From Clusia tigrina (taxonomy: Eukaryota; Arthropoda; Insecta; Diptera; Clusiidae): DNA of 64,000 bases. The translations under genes were made by a program, and so were the position numbers. Every line of letters starts with the position of its first letter. The stretch's first letter is position 1. Shown here in pieces: positions 9,641 through 23,660 of this stretch. Where the stretch lies: the NCBI GenBank assembly GCA_920105625.2, contig OV050031.1, forward strand, positions 88,297,995-88,361,994, written 5' to 3'. Below the pieces are notes generated by a model. The model had not been told where the DNA came from. It saw nothing but the letters and a program-made list of their open reading frames with translations, and did not search any database.

Positions 9641-12600
9641 GCCTTCTCTATGTTTATATCTACCCATATCTGCCTCAGTCGGCGTCCCAGCCTCTGGCAG
9701 CAACTCTGAAGGCGTCTCAGTCGCTGCCGCGGCTGATTGGGGGTCTGCTGCATTCTCTATGCCTATATTTACCCCTATCTGCCTCAGTGAACTTCTCAGT
9801 CGGCATCGCAGCCTCTGTCAGCGTTTCTGTAGGCGTCTCAGTCGCTGCCGCTGTCGATTGGGAGGTCTGCTGAAATCTCAATTCCTATATCTACCCCTAT
9901 CTGCATCAGTCGGCGTCGCAGCCTCTGTCAGCGTATCTGTAGGCGTGTCAGTCGCTGCTGCTGTCGATTGGGGGGTCTGCTGCCTTCTCTATGCCTATAT
10001 CTACCCCTATCTCCCTCAGTCGGCGACTCAGTCGGCGACTCAGTCGGCTTCGCAGCCTCTGACAGCGTATCTGTAGGCGTCTCAGTCGTTGCCGCTGTCG
10101 ATTGGGGGGTCTGCTGCCTTCTCTAGGCCTATATCTACCCCTATCTGCCTCAGTCGGCGTATCAGTTGGCGTCGCAGCCTCTGTCAGCGTCTCTGTAGGT
10201 GTCTCAGTCGCTGCCGGGGTCTGCTGCCTTCTCTATGCCAATATCTACCCCTATCTGCGTCAGTTGGCGTCGCAGCCTCTGTCAGCGTCTCTGTAGGCGT
10301 CTCAGGCGGTGCTGCTGTCTATTGGGGGGTCTGCTGCCTTCTCTATGCGTATATCTGCCGCAGTCTGCGTCTCAGTCGGCGTCGCAGCTTCTCTCAGAGT
10401 ATCTGTAGGTGTCTCAGTCGCTGCCGCTTTCGATTGTCGGGGTCTGCTGCCTTCTCTATGCCAATATCTACCCCTATTTACGTCAGTCGGCGTCGCAGCC
10501 CCTGTCAGAGTCTCTGTAGGCGTCTCAGGCGGTGTTGCTGTCTATTGGGGGGTCTGCTGCGTTCTCTATGCGTATATCTTCCCCTATTTGCCGCAGTCTG
10601 CGTCTCAGTCAGCGTCGCAGCCTCTGTCAGCGCCTCTGTAGGCGTCGCAGTCGCTGCCGCTGTCGATTGCGGAGTTCTGCTTCCTTCTCTATGCCTATAT
10701 CTACCCCTATCTGCCTCAGTCTGCGTCTCAGTCGGCGTCGCAGCCCCTGTCAGCGTCTCTGTATGCGTCTCAGTTGCTGCCGCTGTCAATTGGGGGGTCT
10801 GCTGCCATCCCTGTGCCTATATCTACCCCTATCTGCTTCAGTCTGCGTCTCAGTCGGCGTCCCAGCCTCTGTCAGCGTCTTTGTAGGCGTCTCAGTCGCT
10901 GCCGCTGCCGATTGGGGGGTCGGCTGCCTGCTCTATGCCTATATCTACCCCTATCTGCCTCAGTCGGCGTCTCAGTCGGCGTCGCAGACTCTTTCAGCGT
11001 CTCTGTAGGCGCCTCAGTCGCTGCCGCTATCGATTGGGGGGGTCTGCTGCCTTCTCTATGCCTATATCTACCCCTATCTGCCTCAGTCGACTTTTCAGTC
11101 GGCGTCGCAGCCTCTGTCAGCGTTTCTGTAGACGTCTCAGTAGCTGCCGCTGTCGATTGGGAGGTCTGCTGAAATCTCTATTCCTATATCTACAACTATC
11201 TGCCTCAGTCGGCGTCGCAGCATCTGTCAGCGTCTCTGTAGGCGTCTCAGTCGCTGCCGCTGTCGATTGGGGGGCTCTGCTGCCTTCTCTATGCCTATAT
11301 CAACACCTGTCTGCCTTAGTCGGCGTCTCAGTCAGCGTCGCAGCCTCTGTCTGTGTGTCTGTAGGCGTCTCAGTCGCTGCTGCTGACGATTGGGGGTCTG
11401 CTGCCTTCTCTATAAGTTTATGTACCCCTTTCTGCCTCACTCGGCGTCTCAGTCGGCGTCACAGCCTCTGTTAGCGTCTCAGTCGCTGCCGCTGCCGATT
11501 GGGGGGTCTGCTACCCTCTCTATGCCAATATCTACCCCTATCTGCCTCAGTCGGAGTCTCAGTCAGCGTCGCAGCCTCTGTCAGCGTCTCTGTAGGCGTC
11601 TCAGTCGCTGCCGCTTTCGATTGGAGGGGTCTGCTGCCTTCTCTATGCCCATATCTACCCCTATCTGCGTCAGGCGTCGTCTCAGTTGGCGTCGCAGCCT
11701 CTGTCAGCGTCCCTGTAGGCGTCTCAGGCGGTGTTGCTGTCTATTGGGGGGTCTGCTGCCTGCTCTATGCCAATATTTGGCCCTATCTGCCTCAGTCGGC
11801 GTGTCACTCGGCGTCTCAGTCGGCGTCGCAGCCTCTGTCAGCGCCTCTGTAGGTGTTTCAGTCGCTGCCGCTGTCGATTGGGGGGTCTGCTGCCTTCTCT
11901 ATGCCAATATCTACCCCTATCTGCGTCAGGCGGCGTTTCAGTCGGCGTCGCAGCCTCTGTCAGCGTCCCTGTAGGCGTCTCAGGCGGTGTTACTGTCTAT
12001 TGGGGGGTCTACTGCCTGCTCTAAGCCTATATCTACCCATATCTGCCTCAGTCGGCTTCTCAGTCGGCGTCCCAGCCTCTGTCAGCGTCTCTGTAGGCGA
12101 TTCAGTCGCTGCCGCTCCCGATTAGGGGGTCTGCTGCCTTCTCTATTCCTATATCTACCCCTAACTGCCTCAGTCGACTTCTCAGTCGGCGTCGCAACAT
12201 CTGTCAGCGTTTCTGTATATGTCACAGTCGCTGCCGCTGTCGATTGGGAGGTCTGCTGAAATCTCTAGTCCTATATCTACACCTATCTGCCTGAGTCGGC
12301 GTCTCAGTCGGCGTCGCAGCCTCTGTCAGCGTCTCTGTAGGCGTCTCAGTCGCTGCCGCTGTCGATTGGGGGGTCTGCTGCCTTCTCTATGCCTATATCT
12401 ACACCTATCTGCCTCAATCGGCAACTCAGTGGGTGTCGCTGCCTCTGTGAGCGTCTCTGTAGGCGTCTCAGTCGTTGCCGCTGTCGATTGGTGGGGTCTG
12501 CTGCCTTCTCTATGCCAATATCTACACCTATCTGCCTCAGTCGGCGTCTCAATTGGCGTAGCAGCCTCTGTCAGCGTCTCTGTACGCATCTCGGGTGGTG

Positions 12601-14340
12601 TTGCTGTCTGTTGGGAGGTCTGCTGCCTTCTCTATTCCTATATCTACCCCTATCTGCCTCAGTCGACTTCTCAGTCGCCGTCGCAACCTCTCTCAGCGTT
12701 TCTGTATACGTCTCAGTTGCTGCCGCTGTCGATTGGGAGGTCTGCTGAAATCTCTATTCCTATAGCTACACCTATATGCCTGAGTCGGCGTCTCAGTCGG
12801 CGTCGCAGCCTCTGTCAACGTCTCTGTAGGCGTCTCAGTCGCTGCCGCTGTCGATTGGGGGGTCTGCTGCCTCTTCTATGCCAATATCCACCCCTATCTG
12901 CCTCAGTCTGCGTCTCAGTCGGCGTCGCAGCCTCTGTCAGCGTCTCTGTAGGCGTTTTAGTCCCTGCCCCTGTCGATTGGGGGGGTCTGCTGCCTTCTCT
13001 ATGCGTATATCTACCCCTATCTGCCGCAGTCGGCGTCTCAGTCGGCGTCGCAGCCTCTGTCAGCGTCTCTGTAGGTGTCGCAGTCGCTGCCGCTGTCGAT
13101 TGGGGAAGTCTACTTCCTTCTCTATGCCTATATCTACCCCTATCTGCCTCAGTCGACTTCTCAGTCGGCGTCGCTGCCGCTGCCGATTGGGAGGTCTGCT
13201 GAAATCTCTATTCCTAAATCTACCCCTACCTGCCTCAGTCGGCGTCTCAGTCGGCGTCGCAGCCTCTGTCAGCGTATCTGTAGGCGTTTCAGGCGGTGTT
13301 GCTGACTGTTGGGAGGTCTGCTGCCGTCTCTATGCCTATATCTACCCCTCTCTGCCTCAGTCGGCGTCGCAGCCTCTGTCAGGGTCTCTGTAGGCGTCTC
13401 AGTCGCTGCTGCTGTCGATTGGGGGGTTCTGCTGCATTCTCTATGTGTATATCTACCCCTTTCTGCCTCTGTCGGCGCCACAGCCTGTGTTAGCGTCTCA
13501 GTAGCTGGCGCTGTCGATTGGGAGGTCTGCTGCCTTCTCTATGCCCATATATACCCCTATCAACCTTAGTCGGCGTCGCAACCTCTGTCAGCGTCTCTGT
13601 AGGCGTCTCAGTCATTGCCGCTGTCGATTGGGGGGTCTGCTGCATTCTCTATGCTTATATCTATTACTATATGCCTCAGTCGGCGTCGCAGACTCTGTCA
13701 GCGTCTCTGTAGGCGTCTCACTCGCTGCCGCTGTCGATTGGGGGTCTTCTGCCTTCTCTATGCCTATATCTACCCCTATCTGCCTCAGTCGGCGTCGCAG
13801 CCTCTGTTAGCGTATTTGTCTGCGTTTTAGTCGTTGCCGCTGACGATTGTGGGGGTCTGCTGCCTTCTCTATGCTTATATCTACCCCTATCTGCCACAGT
13901 CTGTGGCTCAGTCGGCGTCGCAGCCTCTGTCAGCGTCTCTGTAGGCGTCGCAATCGCTGCCGCTGTCTTTTATGGAGGTCTACTTCCTTCTCTATGCCTA
14001 TATCTACCCCTATCTGCCTCAGTCGACTTCTCAGTCGGCGTCGCAGCCTCTGTTAGCGTTTCTGTCGGCGTCTCAGTCGCTGCCGCTGCCGATTGGGAGG
14101 TCTGCTGAAATCTCTATTCCTAAATCTACCCCTATCTGCCTCAGCCTGCGTCTCAGTAGGCGTCGCAGCCTCTGTCAGCGTGTCTGTATGCGTCTCAGTC
14201 GCTCCCGCTGTTGATTGGGGGGTCTGCTGCCTTCTCTATGCGTATATATACCCCTATCTGCCTCAGTGAACTTCTCAGTCGGCGTTGCAGCCTCTGTCAG
14301 CGTTTCTGTTGGCGTCTCAGTCGCTGCCGCTGTCGATTGG
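7535..14340. repeat. Left copy of the 25-kb-spaced duplication
   Basis: 7535-12200 matches 32782-37555 at spacing 25244-25367. 12630-14340 then matches 37500-39225 at spacing 24866-24902. Differences are whole-monomer or 12/18/36-bp steps: one extra monomer in the right copy near 35.9-36.05 kb, about four monomers (12.13-12.62 kb) missing from the right copy, and small losses near 13.17 kb (left copy) and 38.37 kb (right copy). Order and orientation are kept. Confidence 0.75.
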
Positions 14341-16056
14341 GAGGTCTGCTGCCTCTTCTATGCCAATATCTACCACTATATGCGTCAGTTGGCGTCGCAG
14401 CCTCTGTCAGCGTCTCTGTAGGCGTCTCAGTCGCTGCCGCTATTGATTGGTGGGGTCTGCTGCCTTCTCTATGCCAATATCTACACCTATATACGTCAGT
14501 CGGCGTCGCAGCCCCTGTCAGCGTCTCTGTAGGCGTCTCAGGCGGTGTTGCTGTCAATTGGGGGGTCTGCTGCCTTCTCCATGCGTATATCTACCCCTAT
14601 CTGCCGAAGTCTGCGTCTCAGTCAGCGTCGCAGCCTCTGTCAGCGTCTCTGTAGGCGTCGCAGTCGCTGCCGCTGTCGATTGGGGAGGTCTGCTTCCTTC
14701 TCTATGCCTATATATACCCCTATCTGCCTCAGTCTGCATCTCAATCGGCGTCGCAGCCTCTGTCAGCGTCTCTGTAGGCGTCTCAGTCGCCGCCGCTGTC
14801 GATTGGGATGGTCTGCTGCATTCTCTATGCGTATATCTACCCCTATCTGCCTCAGTCGACTTCTCAGTCGGCTTCGCAGCCTCTGTCAGCGTCTCTGTAG
14901 TCGTCTCAGTTGTTGCCGCTGTCGATTGGGAGGTCTGCTGCCTTCTCCATGCATATATCTACCCCTATCTGCCAAAGTCTGCGTCTCAGTCAGCGTCGCA
15001 GCCTCTGTCAGCGTCTCTGTAGGCGGTGCAGTCGCTGCCGCCACCGATTGGGGGGTCTGCTGCCTTCTCTATGCCTATATCTACCCCTATCTGCCTCAGT
15101 CGACTTCTCAGTCGGCGTCGCAGCCTCTGTCAGCGTTCCTGTAGGCGTCTCAGTCGCTGCCGCTGTCGATTGGGAGATCTGCTGAAATCTCTATTCCTAT
15201 ATCTACCCCTATCTGCCTCAGTCGGCGTCTCAGTCGGCGTCGCAGCGTCTGTCGGCGTCTCTGTAGGCGTCTCAGTCGCTGCCGCTGTCGATTGGGGGGT
15301 CTGCTGCCTTCTCTATGCTTATATCTACCACTATCTGCCTCAGTCGGCGTCGCAGACTCTGTCGGCGTCTCTGTAGGCGTCTCAGTCGCTGCCGCTGTCG
15401 ATTGGGGGGTCTGCTGCCTTCTCTATGCCCATATATACCAGTATCTACCTCAGTCGGCGTCTCAGTCGGCGTGTCAGTAGGCGTCGCAGCCTCTGTCAAC
15501 GTCTCTGTAGGCGTCTCAGTCACTGCCGCTGTCGATTGGGGGGTCTGCTGCCTTATCTATGCTTATATCTACCACTATCTGCCTCAGTCGGCGTCGCAGA
15601 CTCTGTCAGCGTCTCTGTAGGCGTCTCAGTCGCTGCTGCTGTCGATTGGGGGGTCTGCTGCCTTCTCTATGAGAATATATACCCCTTTCTGCCTCAGTCG
15701 GCGTCTCAACCTCTGTTAGCGTCTCAGTAGCTCGCGCTGTCGATTGGGGAGTCTGCTGCCTTCTCGATGCCTATATATACCCCTATTTACCTCTGTCAGC
15801 GTCTCAGTCGGCGTCGCAGCCTCTGTCAGCGTTTCTGTAGGCGTCTCAGTCGCTGCCGCTGTCGATTGGGGGGGGGGGGGTCTGCTGCCTTCTCTATGAT
15901 TATATATAACCCTATCTGCCTCAGTCTGCGTCTCAGTCGGCGTCGTAGCCTCTGTAAGCGTATCTGTCTGCGTCTCAGTCGCTGCCGCTGTCGATTGGGG
16001 GGTCTGCTGCCGTCTCTATGCTTATATCTACCCCTATCTGCCGCAGTCTGCGTCTC

Positions 16057-18160
16057 AGTCGGTGTCGCAGCCTCTGTCAGTGTCTCTGTAGGCGTCGCAG
16101 TCGCTGCCGCTGTCTTTTGGGGAGGTCTGATCCTTATCTATGCCTATATCTACCCCTATCTGCCTCAGCCTGCGTCTCAGTAGGCGTCGCAGCCTCTGTC
16201 AGCGTCTCTGTATGCGTCTCAGTCGCTGTCGCTGTCGATTGGGGGGTCTGCTGCCTTCTCTATGTTTATATCTACCCATATCTGCCTCAGTCGGCGTCTC
16301 AGTCGGCGTCCCAGCCTCTGGCAGCAACTCTGAAGGCGTCTCAGTCGCTGCCGCGGCTGATTGGGGGGTCTGCTGCATTCTCTATGCCTATATTTACCCC
16401 TATCTGCCTCAGTGAACTTCTCAGTCGGCGTCGCAGCCTCTGTCAGCGTTTCTGTAGGCGTCTCAGTCGCTGCCGCTGTCGATTGGGAGGTCTGCTGAAA
16501 TCTCACTTCCTATATCTACCCCTATCTGCATCAGTCGGCGTCGCAGCCTCTGTCAGCGTATCTGTAGGCATGTCAGTCGCTGCCGCAATCGATTGGGGGG
16601 TCTGCTGCCTTCTCTATGCCTATATCTACCCCTATCTCCCTCAGTCGGCGACTCAGTCGGCGTCGCAGCCCCTGTCAGAGTCTCTGTAGGCGTCTCAGGC
16701 GGTGTTGCTGTCTATTGGGGGGTCTGCTGCGTTCTCTATGCGTATATCTACCCCTATCTGCCTCAGTCTGCGTCTCAGTCGGCGTCGCAGCCTCAGTCAG
16801 CGTCTGTGTAGGCGTCTCAGTCGCTGCCGCTGTCGATTGGGAGGTCTGCTGCCTTCTCTATGCCAATATCTTCCCCTATCTGCCTCAGTCGGAGTCTCAC
16901 TCGGCGTCGCAGCCTCTGCCAGCGTCTCTGTATGCGTCTCAGTTGCTGCCGCTGTCAATTGGGGGGTCTGCTGCCATCCCTGTGCCTATATCTACCCCTA
17001 TCTGCTTCAGTCTGCGTCTCAGTCGGCGTCGCAGCCTCTGTCAGCGCCTCTGTAGGCGTCTCAGTCGCTGCCGCTTTCGATTGGGGGTCTGCTGCCTTCT
17101 CGATGCGTATATCTATCCCTATCTGCCGCAGTCGGCGTCTCAGCCGGCGTCCCAGCCTCTGTCAGCGTCTTTGTAGGCGTCTCAGTCGCTGCCGCTGCCG
17201 ATTGGGGGGTCGGCTGCCTTCTCTATGCCTATATCTACACCTATCTGCCTCAGTCGACTTTTCAGTCGGCGTCGCAGCCTCTGTCAGCGTTTCTGTAGAC
17301 ACCTCAGACGCTGCCGCTGTCGATTGCGAGGTGTGCTGAAATCTCTATTCCTATATCTACAACTATCTGCCTCAGTCGGCGTCGCAGCCTCTGTCAGCGT
17401 TTCTATAGACGTTTCAGTCGCTGCCGTTGTCGATTGGGAGGTCTGCTGAAATCTCTATTCCTATATCTACAACTATCTACCTCAGTCGGCGTCTCAGTCG
17501 GCGTCTCAGTAGGCGTCGCAGCCCCCGTCAACGTCTCTGTAGGCGTCTCAGTCACTGCCGCTGTCGATTGGGGGGTCTGCTGCCTTATCTATGCTTATAT
17601 CTACCACTATCTGCCTCAGTCGGCGTCGCAGACTCTGTCAGCGTCTCTGTAGGCGTCTCAGTCGCTGCTGCTGTCGATTGGGGGGTCTGCTGCCTTCTCT
17701 ATGAGTATATCTACCCCTTTCTGCCTCAGTCGGCGTCTCAGCCTCTGTTAGCGTCTCAGTAGCTCGCGCTGTCCATTGGGGAGTCTTCTGCCTTCTCGAT
17801 GCCTATATATACCCCTATCTACCTCTGTCAGCGTCTCAGTCGGCGTCGCAGCCTCTGTCAGCGTTTCTGTAGGCGTCTCAGTCGCTGCCGCTGTCGATTG
17901 GGGGGGGTCTGCTGCCTTCTCTATGATTATATCTACCCCTATCTGCCGCAGTCTGCGTCTCAGTCGGCGTCGTAGCCTCTATAAGCGTATCTGTCTGCGT
18001 GTCAGTCGCTGCCGCTGTCGATTGGGGGGGTCTGCTGCCTTCTCTATGCTTATATCTACCCCTATCTGCCGCAGCCTGCGTCTCAGTAGGCGTCGCAGCC
18101 TCTGTCAGCGTCTCTGTATGCGTCTCAGTCGCTGTCGCTGTCGATTGGGGGGTCTGCTGC
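16057..18160. repeat. HOR block R, copy b
   Basis: Same landmark order as 7535-9640. The G-run in the corresponding monomer is 8 G (near 17900) rather than 12. To the left, 15540-16057 matches 30600-31120, and that match continues through most of this block to about 17280 (spacing 15063), so at least three copies of the core exist in the window. Confidence 0.8.
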
Positions 18161-18689
18161 CGTCTCTATGCTTATATCTACCCCTATCTGCCGCAGTCTG
18201 GATCTCAGTCAGCGTCGCAGCCTCTGTCAGCGTCTCTGTAGGCGTCGCAATCGCTGCCGCTGTCTTTTATGGAGGTCTGCTTCTTTATCTATGCCTATAT
18301 CTACCCCTATCTGCCTCAGCCTGCGTCTCAGTAGGCGTCGCAGCCTCTGTCAGCGTCTCTGTATGCGTCTCAGTCGCTCCCGCTGTCGATTGGGGGGACT
18401 GCTGCCTTCTCTATGCGTATATATACCCCTATCTGCCTCAGAGAACTTCTCAGTCGGCCTCGCAGCCTCTGTCAGCGTTTCTGTTGGCGTCTCAGTGGCT
18501 GCCGCTGTCGATTGGGAGGTCTTCTGAAATCTCTATTCCTATATCTACCCCTATCTGCCTCAGTTGGCGTTGCAGCCGCTGTCAGCTTATCTGTAGGCGT
18601 CTCAGTCGCTGCATCTGTCGATTGGGGGGTCTGCTGCCTTCTCTATGCCAATATCTACCCCTATATACGTCAGTCGGCGTCGCAGCCCC

Positions 18690-20175
18690 TGTCAGCGTCT
18701 CTGTAGGCGGCTCAGGCGGTGTTGCTGTCTATTGGGGGGTCTGCTGCCTTCTCTATGCGTATATCTGCCGCAGTCTGCGTGTCAGTCGGCGTCGCAGCTC
18801 TGTCAGCGTCTCTGTAGGCGTCGCAGTCGCTGCCGCTGTCGATTGGGGAGGTCTGCTTCCTTCTCTTCGCCTATATCTACCCCTATCTGCCTCAGTCTGC
18901 GTCTCAATCAGCGTCGCAGCCTCTGTCAGCGTCTCTGTAGGCGTCTCAGGCGGTGTTGCTGTCGATTGAGGGGTCTGCTGCCTTCTCCATGCGTATATCT
19001 ACCCCTATCTGCCGCAGTCTGCATCTCAGTCAGCGTCGCAGCCTCTGTCAGCGTCTGTGTAGGCTACGCAGTCGCTGCCGCGGCCGATTGGGGGGTCTGT
19101 TGCCTTCTCTATGCCTTTATCTACCCCTATCTGCCTCAGTTGGCGTCTCAGTCGGCATCGCAGCCTCTGTCAGCGTCTCTGTAGGTGTCTCAGTCGCTGC
19201 CGGGGTCTGCTGCCTCCTCTATGCCAATATCTACCACTATCTGCGTCAGTTGGCGTCGCAGCCTCTGTCAGCGTCTCTGTAGACGTCTCAGGCGGTGTTG
19301 CTGTCTATTTGGGGGTCTTCTGCCTTCTCTATGCGTATATCTGCCGCAATCTGCGTCTCAGTCAGCGTCGCAGCCTCTGTCAGCGTCTCTGTAGGTGTCT
19401 CAGTCGCTGCCGGGGTCTGCTGCCTTCTCTATGCCAATATCTACCCCTATCTGCGTCAGTTGGCGTCGCAGCCTCTGTCAGCGTCTCTGTAGGCGTCTCA
19501 GGCGGTGTTGCTGTCTATTGGGGGGTCTGCTGCCTTCTCTATGCGTATATCTGCCGCAGTCTGCGTGTCAGTCGGCGTCGCAGCTCTGTCAGCGTCTCTG
19601 TAGGCGTCGCAGTCGCTGCCGCTGTCGATTGGGGAGGTCTGCTTCCTTCTCTTCGCCTATATCTACCCCTATCTGCCTCAGTCTGCGTCTCAATCAGCGT
19701 CGCAGCCTCTGTCAGCGTCTCTGTAGGCGTCTCAGGCGGTGTTGCTGTCGATTGAGGGGTCTGCTGCCTTCTCCATGCGTATATCTACCCCTATCTGCCG
19801 CAGTCTGCATCTCAGTCAGCGTCGCAGCCTCTGTCAGCGTCTGTGTAGGCTACGCAGTCGCTGCCGCGGCCGATTGGGGGGTCTGTTGCCTTCTCTATGC
19901 CTTTATCTACCCCTATCTGCCTCAGTTGGCGTCTCAGTCGGCATCGCAGCCTCTGTCAGCGTCTCTGTAGGTGTCTCAGTCGCTGCCGGGGTCTGCTGCC
20001 TCCTCTATGCCAATATCTACCACTATCTGCGTCAGTTGGCGTCGCAGCCTCTGTCAGCGTCTCTGTAGACGTCTCAGGCGGAGTTGCTGTCTATTTGGGG
20101 TCTGCTGCCTTCTCTATGCGTATATCTGCCGCAATCTGCGTCTCAGTCAGCGTCGCAGCCTCTGTCAGCGTCTCT
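18690..20175. repeat. Local tandem duplication, 786-bp step
   Basis: About 18690-19390 and 19476-20175 align at a spacing of 786 bp. Both contain the rare forms cagctctgtcagcg (one C short), cttcgcctatatc, gtaggctacgcagtc and gccgcggccgatt in the same order. The second copy continues into the block shared with window positions 1-1486. Confidence 0.75.
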
Positions 20176-20639
20176 GTTGGCGTCTCAGTCGCTGCCGCTG
20201 TCGATTGGGAGGTCTGCTGAAATCTCTATTCCTATATCTACCCCTATCTGCCTCAGTTGGCGTCGCAGCCGCTGTCAGCTTATCTGTAGGCGTCTCAGTC
20301 GCTGCATCTGTCGATTGGGGGGTCTGCTGCCTTCTCTATGCCAATATCTACCCCTATATACGTCAGTCGGCGTCACAGCCCCTGTCAGCGTCTCTGTAGG
20401 CGTCTCGGGCGGTGTTGCTGTCGATTGAGGGGTCTGCTACCTTCTCCATGCGTATATCTACCCTTATCTGCCGCAGTCTGCATCGCAGTCAGCGTCGCAG
20501 CCTCTGTCAGCGTCTCTGTAGGCTACGCAGTCGCTGCCGCGGCCGATTGGGGGTCTGTTGCCTTCTCTATGCCTTTATCTACCCCTATCTGCCTCAGTCG
20601 GCGTCTCAGTCGGCATCGCAGCCTCTGTCAGCGTCTCTG

Positions 20640-23600
20640 TAGGTGTCTCAGTCGCTGCCGCAATCGATTGGTGGGGTCTGCTGCCTTCTCTATGCCAATA
20701 TCTACCCCTATATACGTCAGTCGGCGTCGCAGCCCCTGTCAGCGTTTCTGTAGGCGTCTCAGGCGGTGTTGCTGTCAATTGAGGGGTCTGCTGCCTTCTC
20801 CATGCGTATATCTACCCCTATCTGCCTCAGTCTGCGTCTCAATCGGCGTCGCAGCCTCTGTCAGCGTCTCTGTAGGCGTCTCAGTCGCCGCCGCTGTCCA
20901 TTGGGATGGTCTGCTGCTTTCTCTATGCGTATATCTACCCCTATCTGCCGCAGTCGGCGTCTCAGTCGGCGTCGCAGCCTCTGTCAGCGTCTCTGTAGGC
21001 GTCTCAGTCGCTGCCGCTGCCGATTGGGGGGTCTGCTGCCTTCTCTATGCCTATGTCTACCCCTATCTGCCTCAGTCGACTTCTCAGTCGGCTTCGCAGC
21101 CTCTGTCAGCGTCTCTGTAGGCGTCTCAGTTGTTGCCGCTGTCGATTGGGGGGTCTGCTGCCTTCTCTATGCATATATCTACCCCTATCTGCCAAAGTCT
21201 GCGTCTCAGTCAGCGTCGCAGCCTCTGTCAGCATCTCTGTAGGCGTCGCAGTCGCTGCCGCTGTCGATTGGGGAGGTCTGCTTCCATCTCTATGCCTATA
21301 TCTACCCCTATCTGCCTCAGTCTGCGTCTCAATCGGCGTCGCAGCCTCTGTCAGCGACTCTGTAGGTGTCTCAGACGCTGCCGCTGTCGATTGGGGAAGT
21401 CTGCTGCCATCTCTATGCCTATATATACCCCTATCTGCCTCAGTCTGCGTCTCAGTCGCTGCCGCGGCCGATTGGGGGGTCTGCTGCCTTCTCTATCCCT
21501 ATATATAACCCTATCAACCTTAGTCGCCGTCGCAACCTCTGTCAGCGTCTCTGTAAGCGTCTCAGTCACTGCCGCTGTCGATTGGGGGGTCTGCTGCATT
21601 CTCTATGCTTATATCTATTACTATATGCCTCAGTCGGCGTCGCAGACTCTGTCAGCGTCTCTGTAGGCGTCTCACTCGCTGCCGCTGTCGATTGGGGGTC
21701 TTCTGCATTCTCTATGCCTATATCTACACCTATCTGCCTCAGTCGGCGTCTCAGTCGGCGTCGCAGCCTTTGTTGGCGTCTCTGTAGGCGTCTCAGTCGC
21801 TGCCGCAGTCGATTGGGGGGGTCTGCTGCCTTCTCTATGCCTATATCTACTCCTATCTGCCTCAGTCGGCGTCTCAGTCGGCGTCGCAGCCTCTGTTAGC
21901 GTACTTGTCTGCGTTTTAGTCGTTGCCGCTGACGATTGGGGGGGTCTGCTGCCTTCTCTATGCTTATATCTACATCTATCTGCCACAGTCTGTGGCTCAG
22001 TCGGCGTCGCAGCCTCTGTCAGCGTCTCTGTAGGCGTCGCAATCGCTGCCGCTGTCTTTTATGGAGGTCTGCTTCTTTATCTATGCCTATATCTACCCCT
22101 ATCTGCCTCAGCCTGCGTCTCAGTAGGCGTCGCAGCCTCTGTCAGCGTCTCTGTATGCGTCTCAGTCGCTCCCGCTGTCGATTGGGGGGACTGCTGCCTT
22201 CTCTATGCGTATATATACCCCTATCTGCCTCAGAGAACTTCTCAGTCGGCGTCGCAGCCTCTGTCAGCGTTTCTGTTGGCGTCTCAGTCGCTGCCGCTGT
22301 CGATTGGGAGGTCTTCTGAAATCTCTATTCCTATATCTACCCCTATCTGCCTCAGTTGGCGTCGCAGCCGCTGTCAGCTTATCTGTAGGCGTCTCAGTCG
22401 CTGCATCTGTCGATTGGGGGGTCTGCTGCCTTCTCTATGCCAATATCTACCCCTATATACGTCAGTCGGCGTCGCAGCCCCTGTCAGCGTCTCTGTAGGC
22501 GGCTCAGGCGGTGTTGCTGTCGATTGAGGGGTCTGCTGCCTTCTCCATGCGTATATCTACCCCTATCTGCCGCAGTCTGCATCTCAGTCAGCGTCGCAGC
22601 CCCTGTCAGCGTCTCTGTAGGTGTCTCAGTCGCTGCCGGGGTCTGCTGCCTCCTCTATGCCAATATCTACCACTATCTGCGTCAGTTGGCGTCGCAGCCT
22701 CTGTCAGCGTCTCTGTAGACGTCTCAGGCGGTGTTGCTGTCTATTTGGGGGTCTGCTGCCTTCTCTATGCGTATATCTGCCGCAATCTGCGTCTCAGTCA
22801 GCGTCGCAGCCTCTGTCAGCGTCTCTGTAGGTGTCTCAGTCGCTGCCGCTATCGATTGGTGGGGTCTGCTGCCTTCTCTATGCCAATATCTACCCCTATA
22901 TACGTCAGTCGGCGTCGCAGCCCCTGTCAGCGTCTCTGTAGGCGTCTCAGGCGGTGTTGCTGTCAATTGGGGGGTCTGCTGCCTTCTCCATGCGTATATC
23001 TACCCCTATCTGCCTCAGTCTGCGTCTCAATCGGCGTCGCAGCCTCTGTCAGCGTCTCTGTAGGCGTCTCAGTCGCCGCCGCTGTCGATTGGGATGGTCT
23101 GCTGCTTTCTCTATGCGTATATCTACCCCTATCTGCCGCAGTCGGCGTCTCAGACGGCGTCCCAGACTCTGTCAGCGTCTCTGTAGGCGTCTCAGTCGCT
23201 GCCGCTGTCGATTGGGGGGTCTGCTGCCTTCTCTATGCCTATATCTACCCCTATCTGCCTCAGTCGACTTCTCAGTCGGCTTCGCTGCCTCTGTCAGCGT
23301 CTCTGTAGGCGTCTCAGTTGTTGCCGCTGTCGATTGGGAGGTCTGCTGCCTTCTCCATGCATATATCTACCCCTATCTGCCAAAGTCTGCGTCTCAGTCA
23401 GCGTCGCAGCCTCTGTCAGCGTCTCTGTAGGCGTCGCAGTCGCTGCCGCTGTCGATTGGGGAGGTCTGCTTCCATCTCTATGCCTATATCTACCCCTATC
23501 TGCCTCAGTCTGCGTCTCAATCGGCGTCGCAGCCTCTGTCAGCGACTCTGTAGGTGTCTCAGACGCTGCCGCTGTCGATTGGGGAAGTCTGCTGCCATCT

Positions 23601-23660
23601 CTATGCCTATATCTACCCCTATCTGCCTCAGTCTGCGTCTCAGTCGCTGCCGCGGCCGAT
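20640..23660. repeat. HOR pair at 2188-bp spacing
   Basis: 20640-21470 and 22830-23660 align with constant spacing 2188. Shared landmarks are the gattggtggggtctg monomer, ccgccgctgtc, the tgccaaagtctgcg monomer, and gcgactctgtaggtg followed by gacgctgccg. The DNA between them (about 21.5-22.8 kb) includes sequence related to 18.2-18.7 kb at spacing 3792. Confidence 0.7.

Noticed and set aside
17776..18969. 397-codon open frame (and many others of 100-380 codons) on the + strand
   Set aside because: It lies wholly in satellite, is low in complexity, shifts frame every monomer, and owes its length to the loss of the single recurrent TAG. No domain, start context or codon bias supports a gene.
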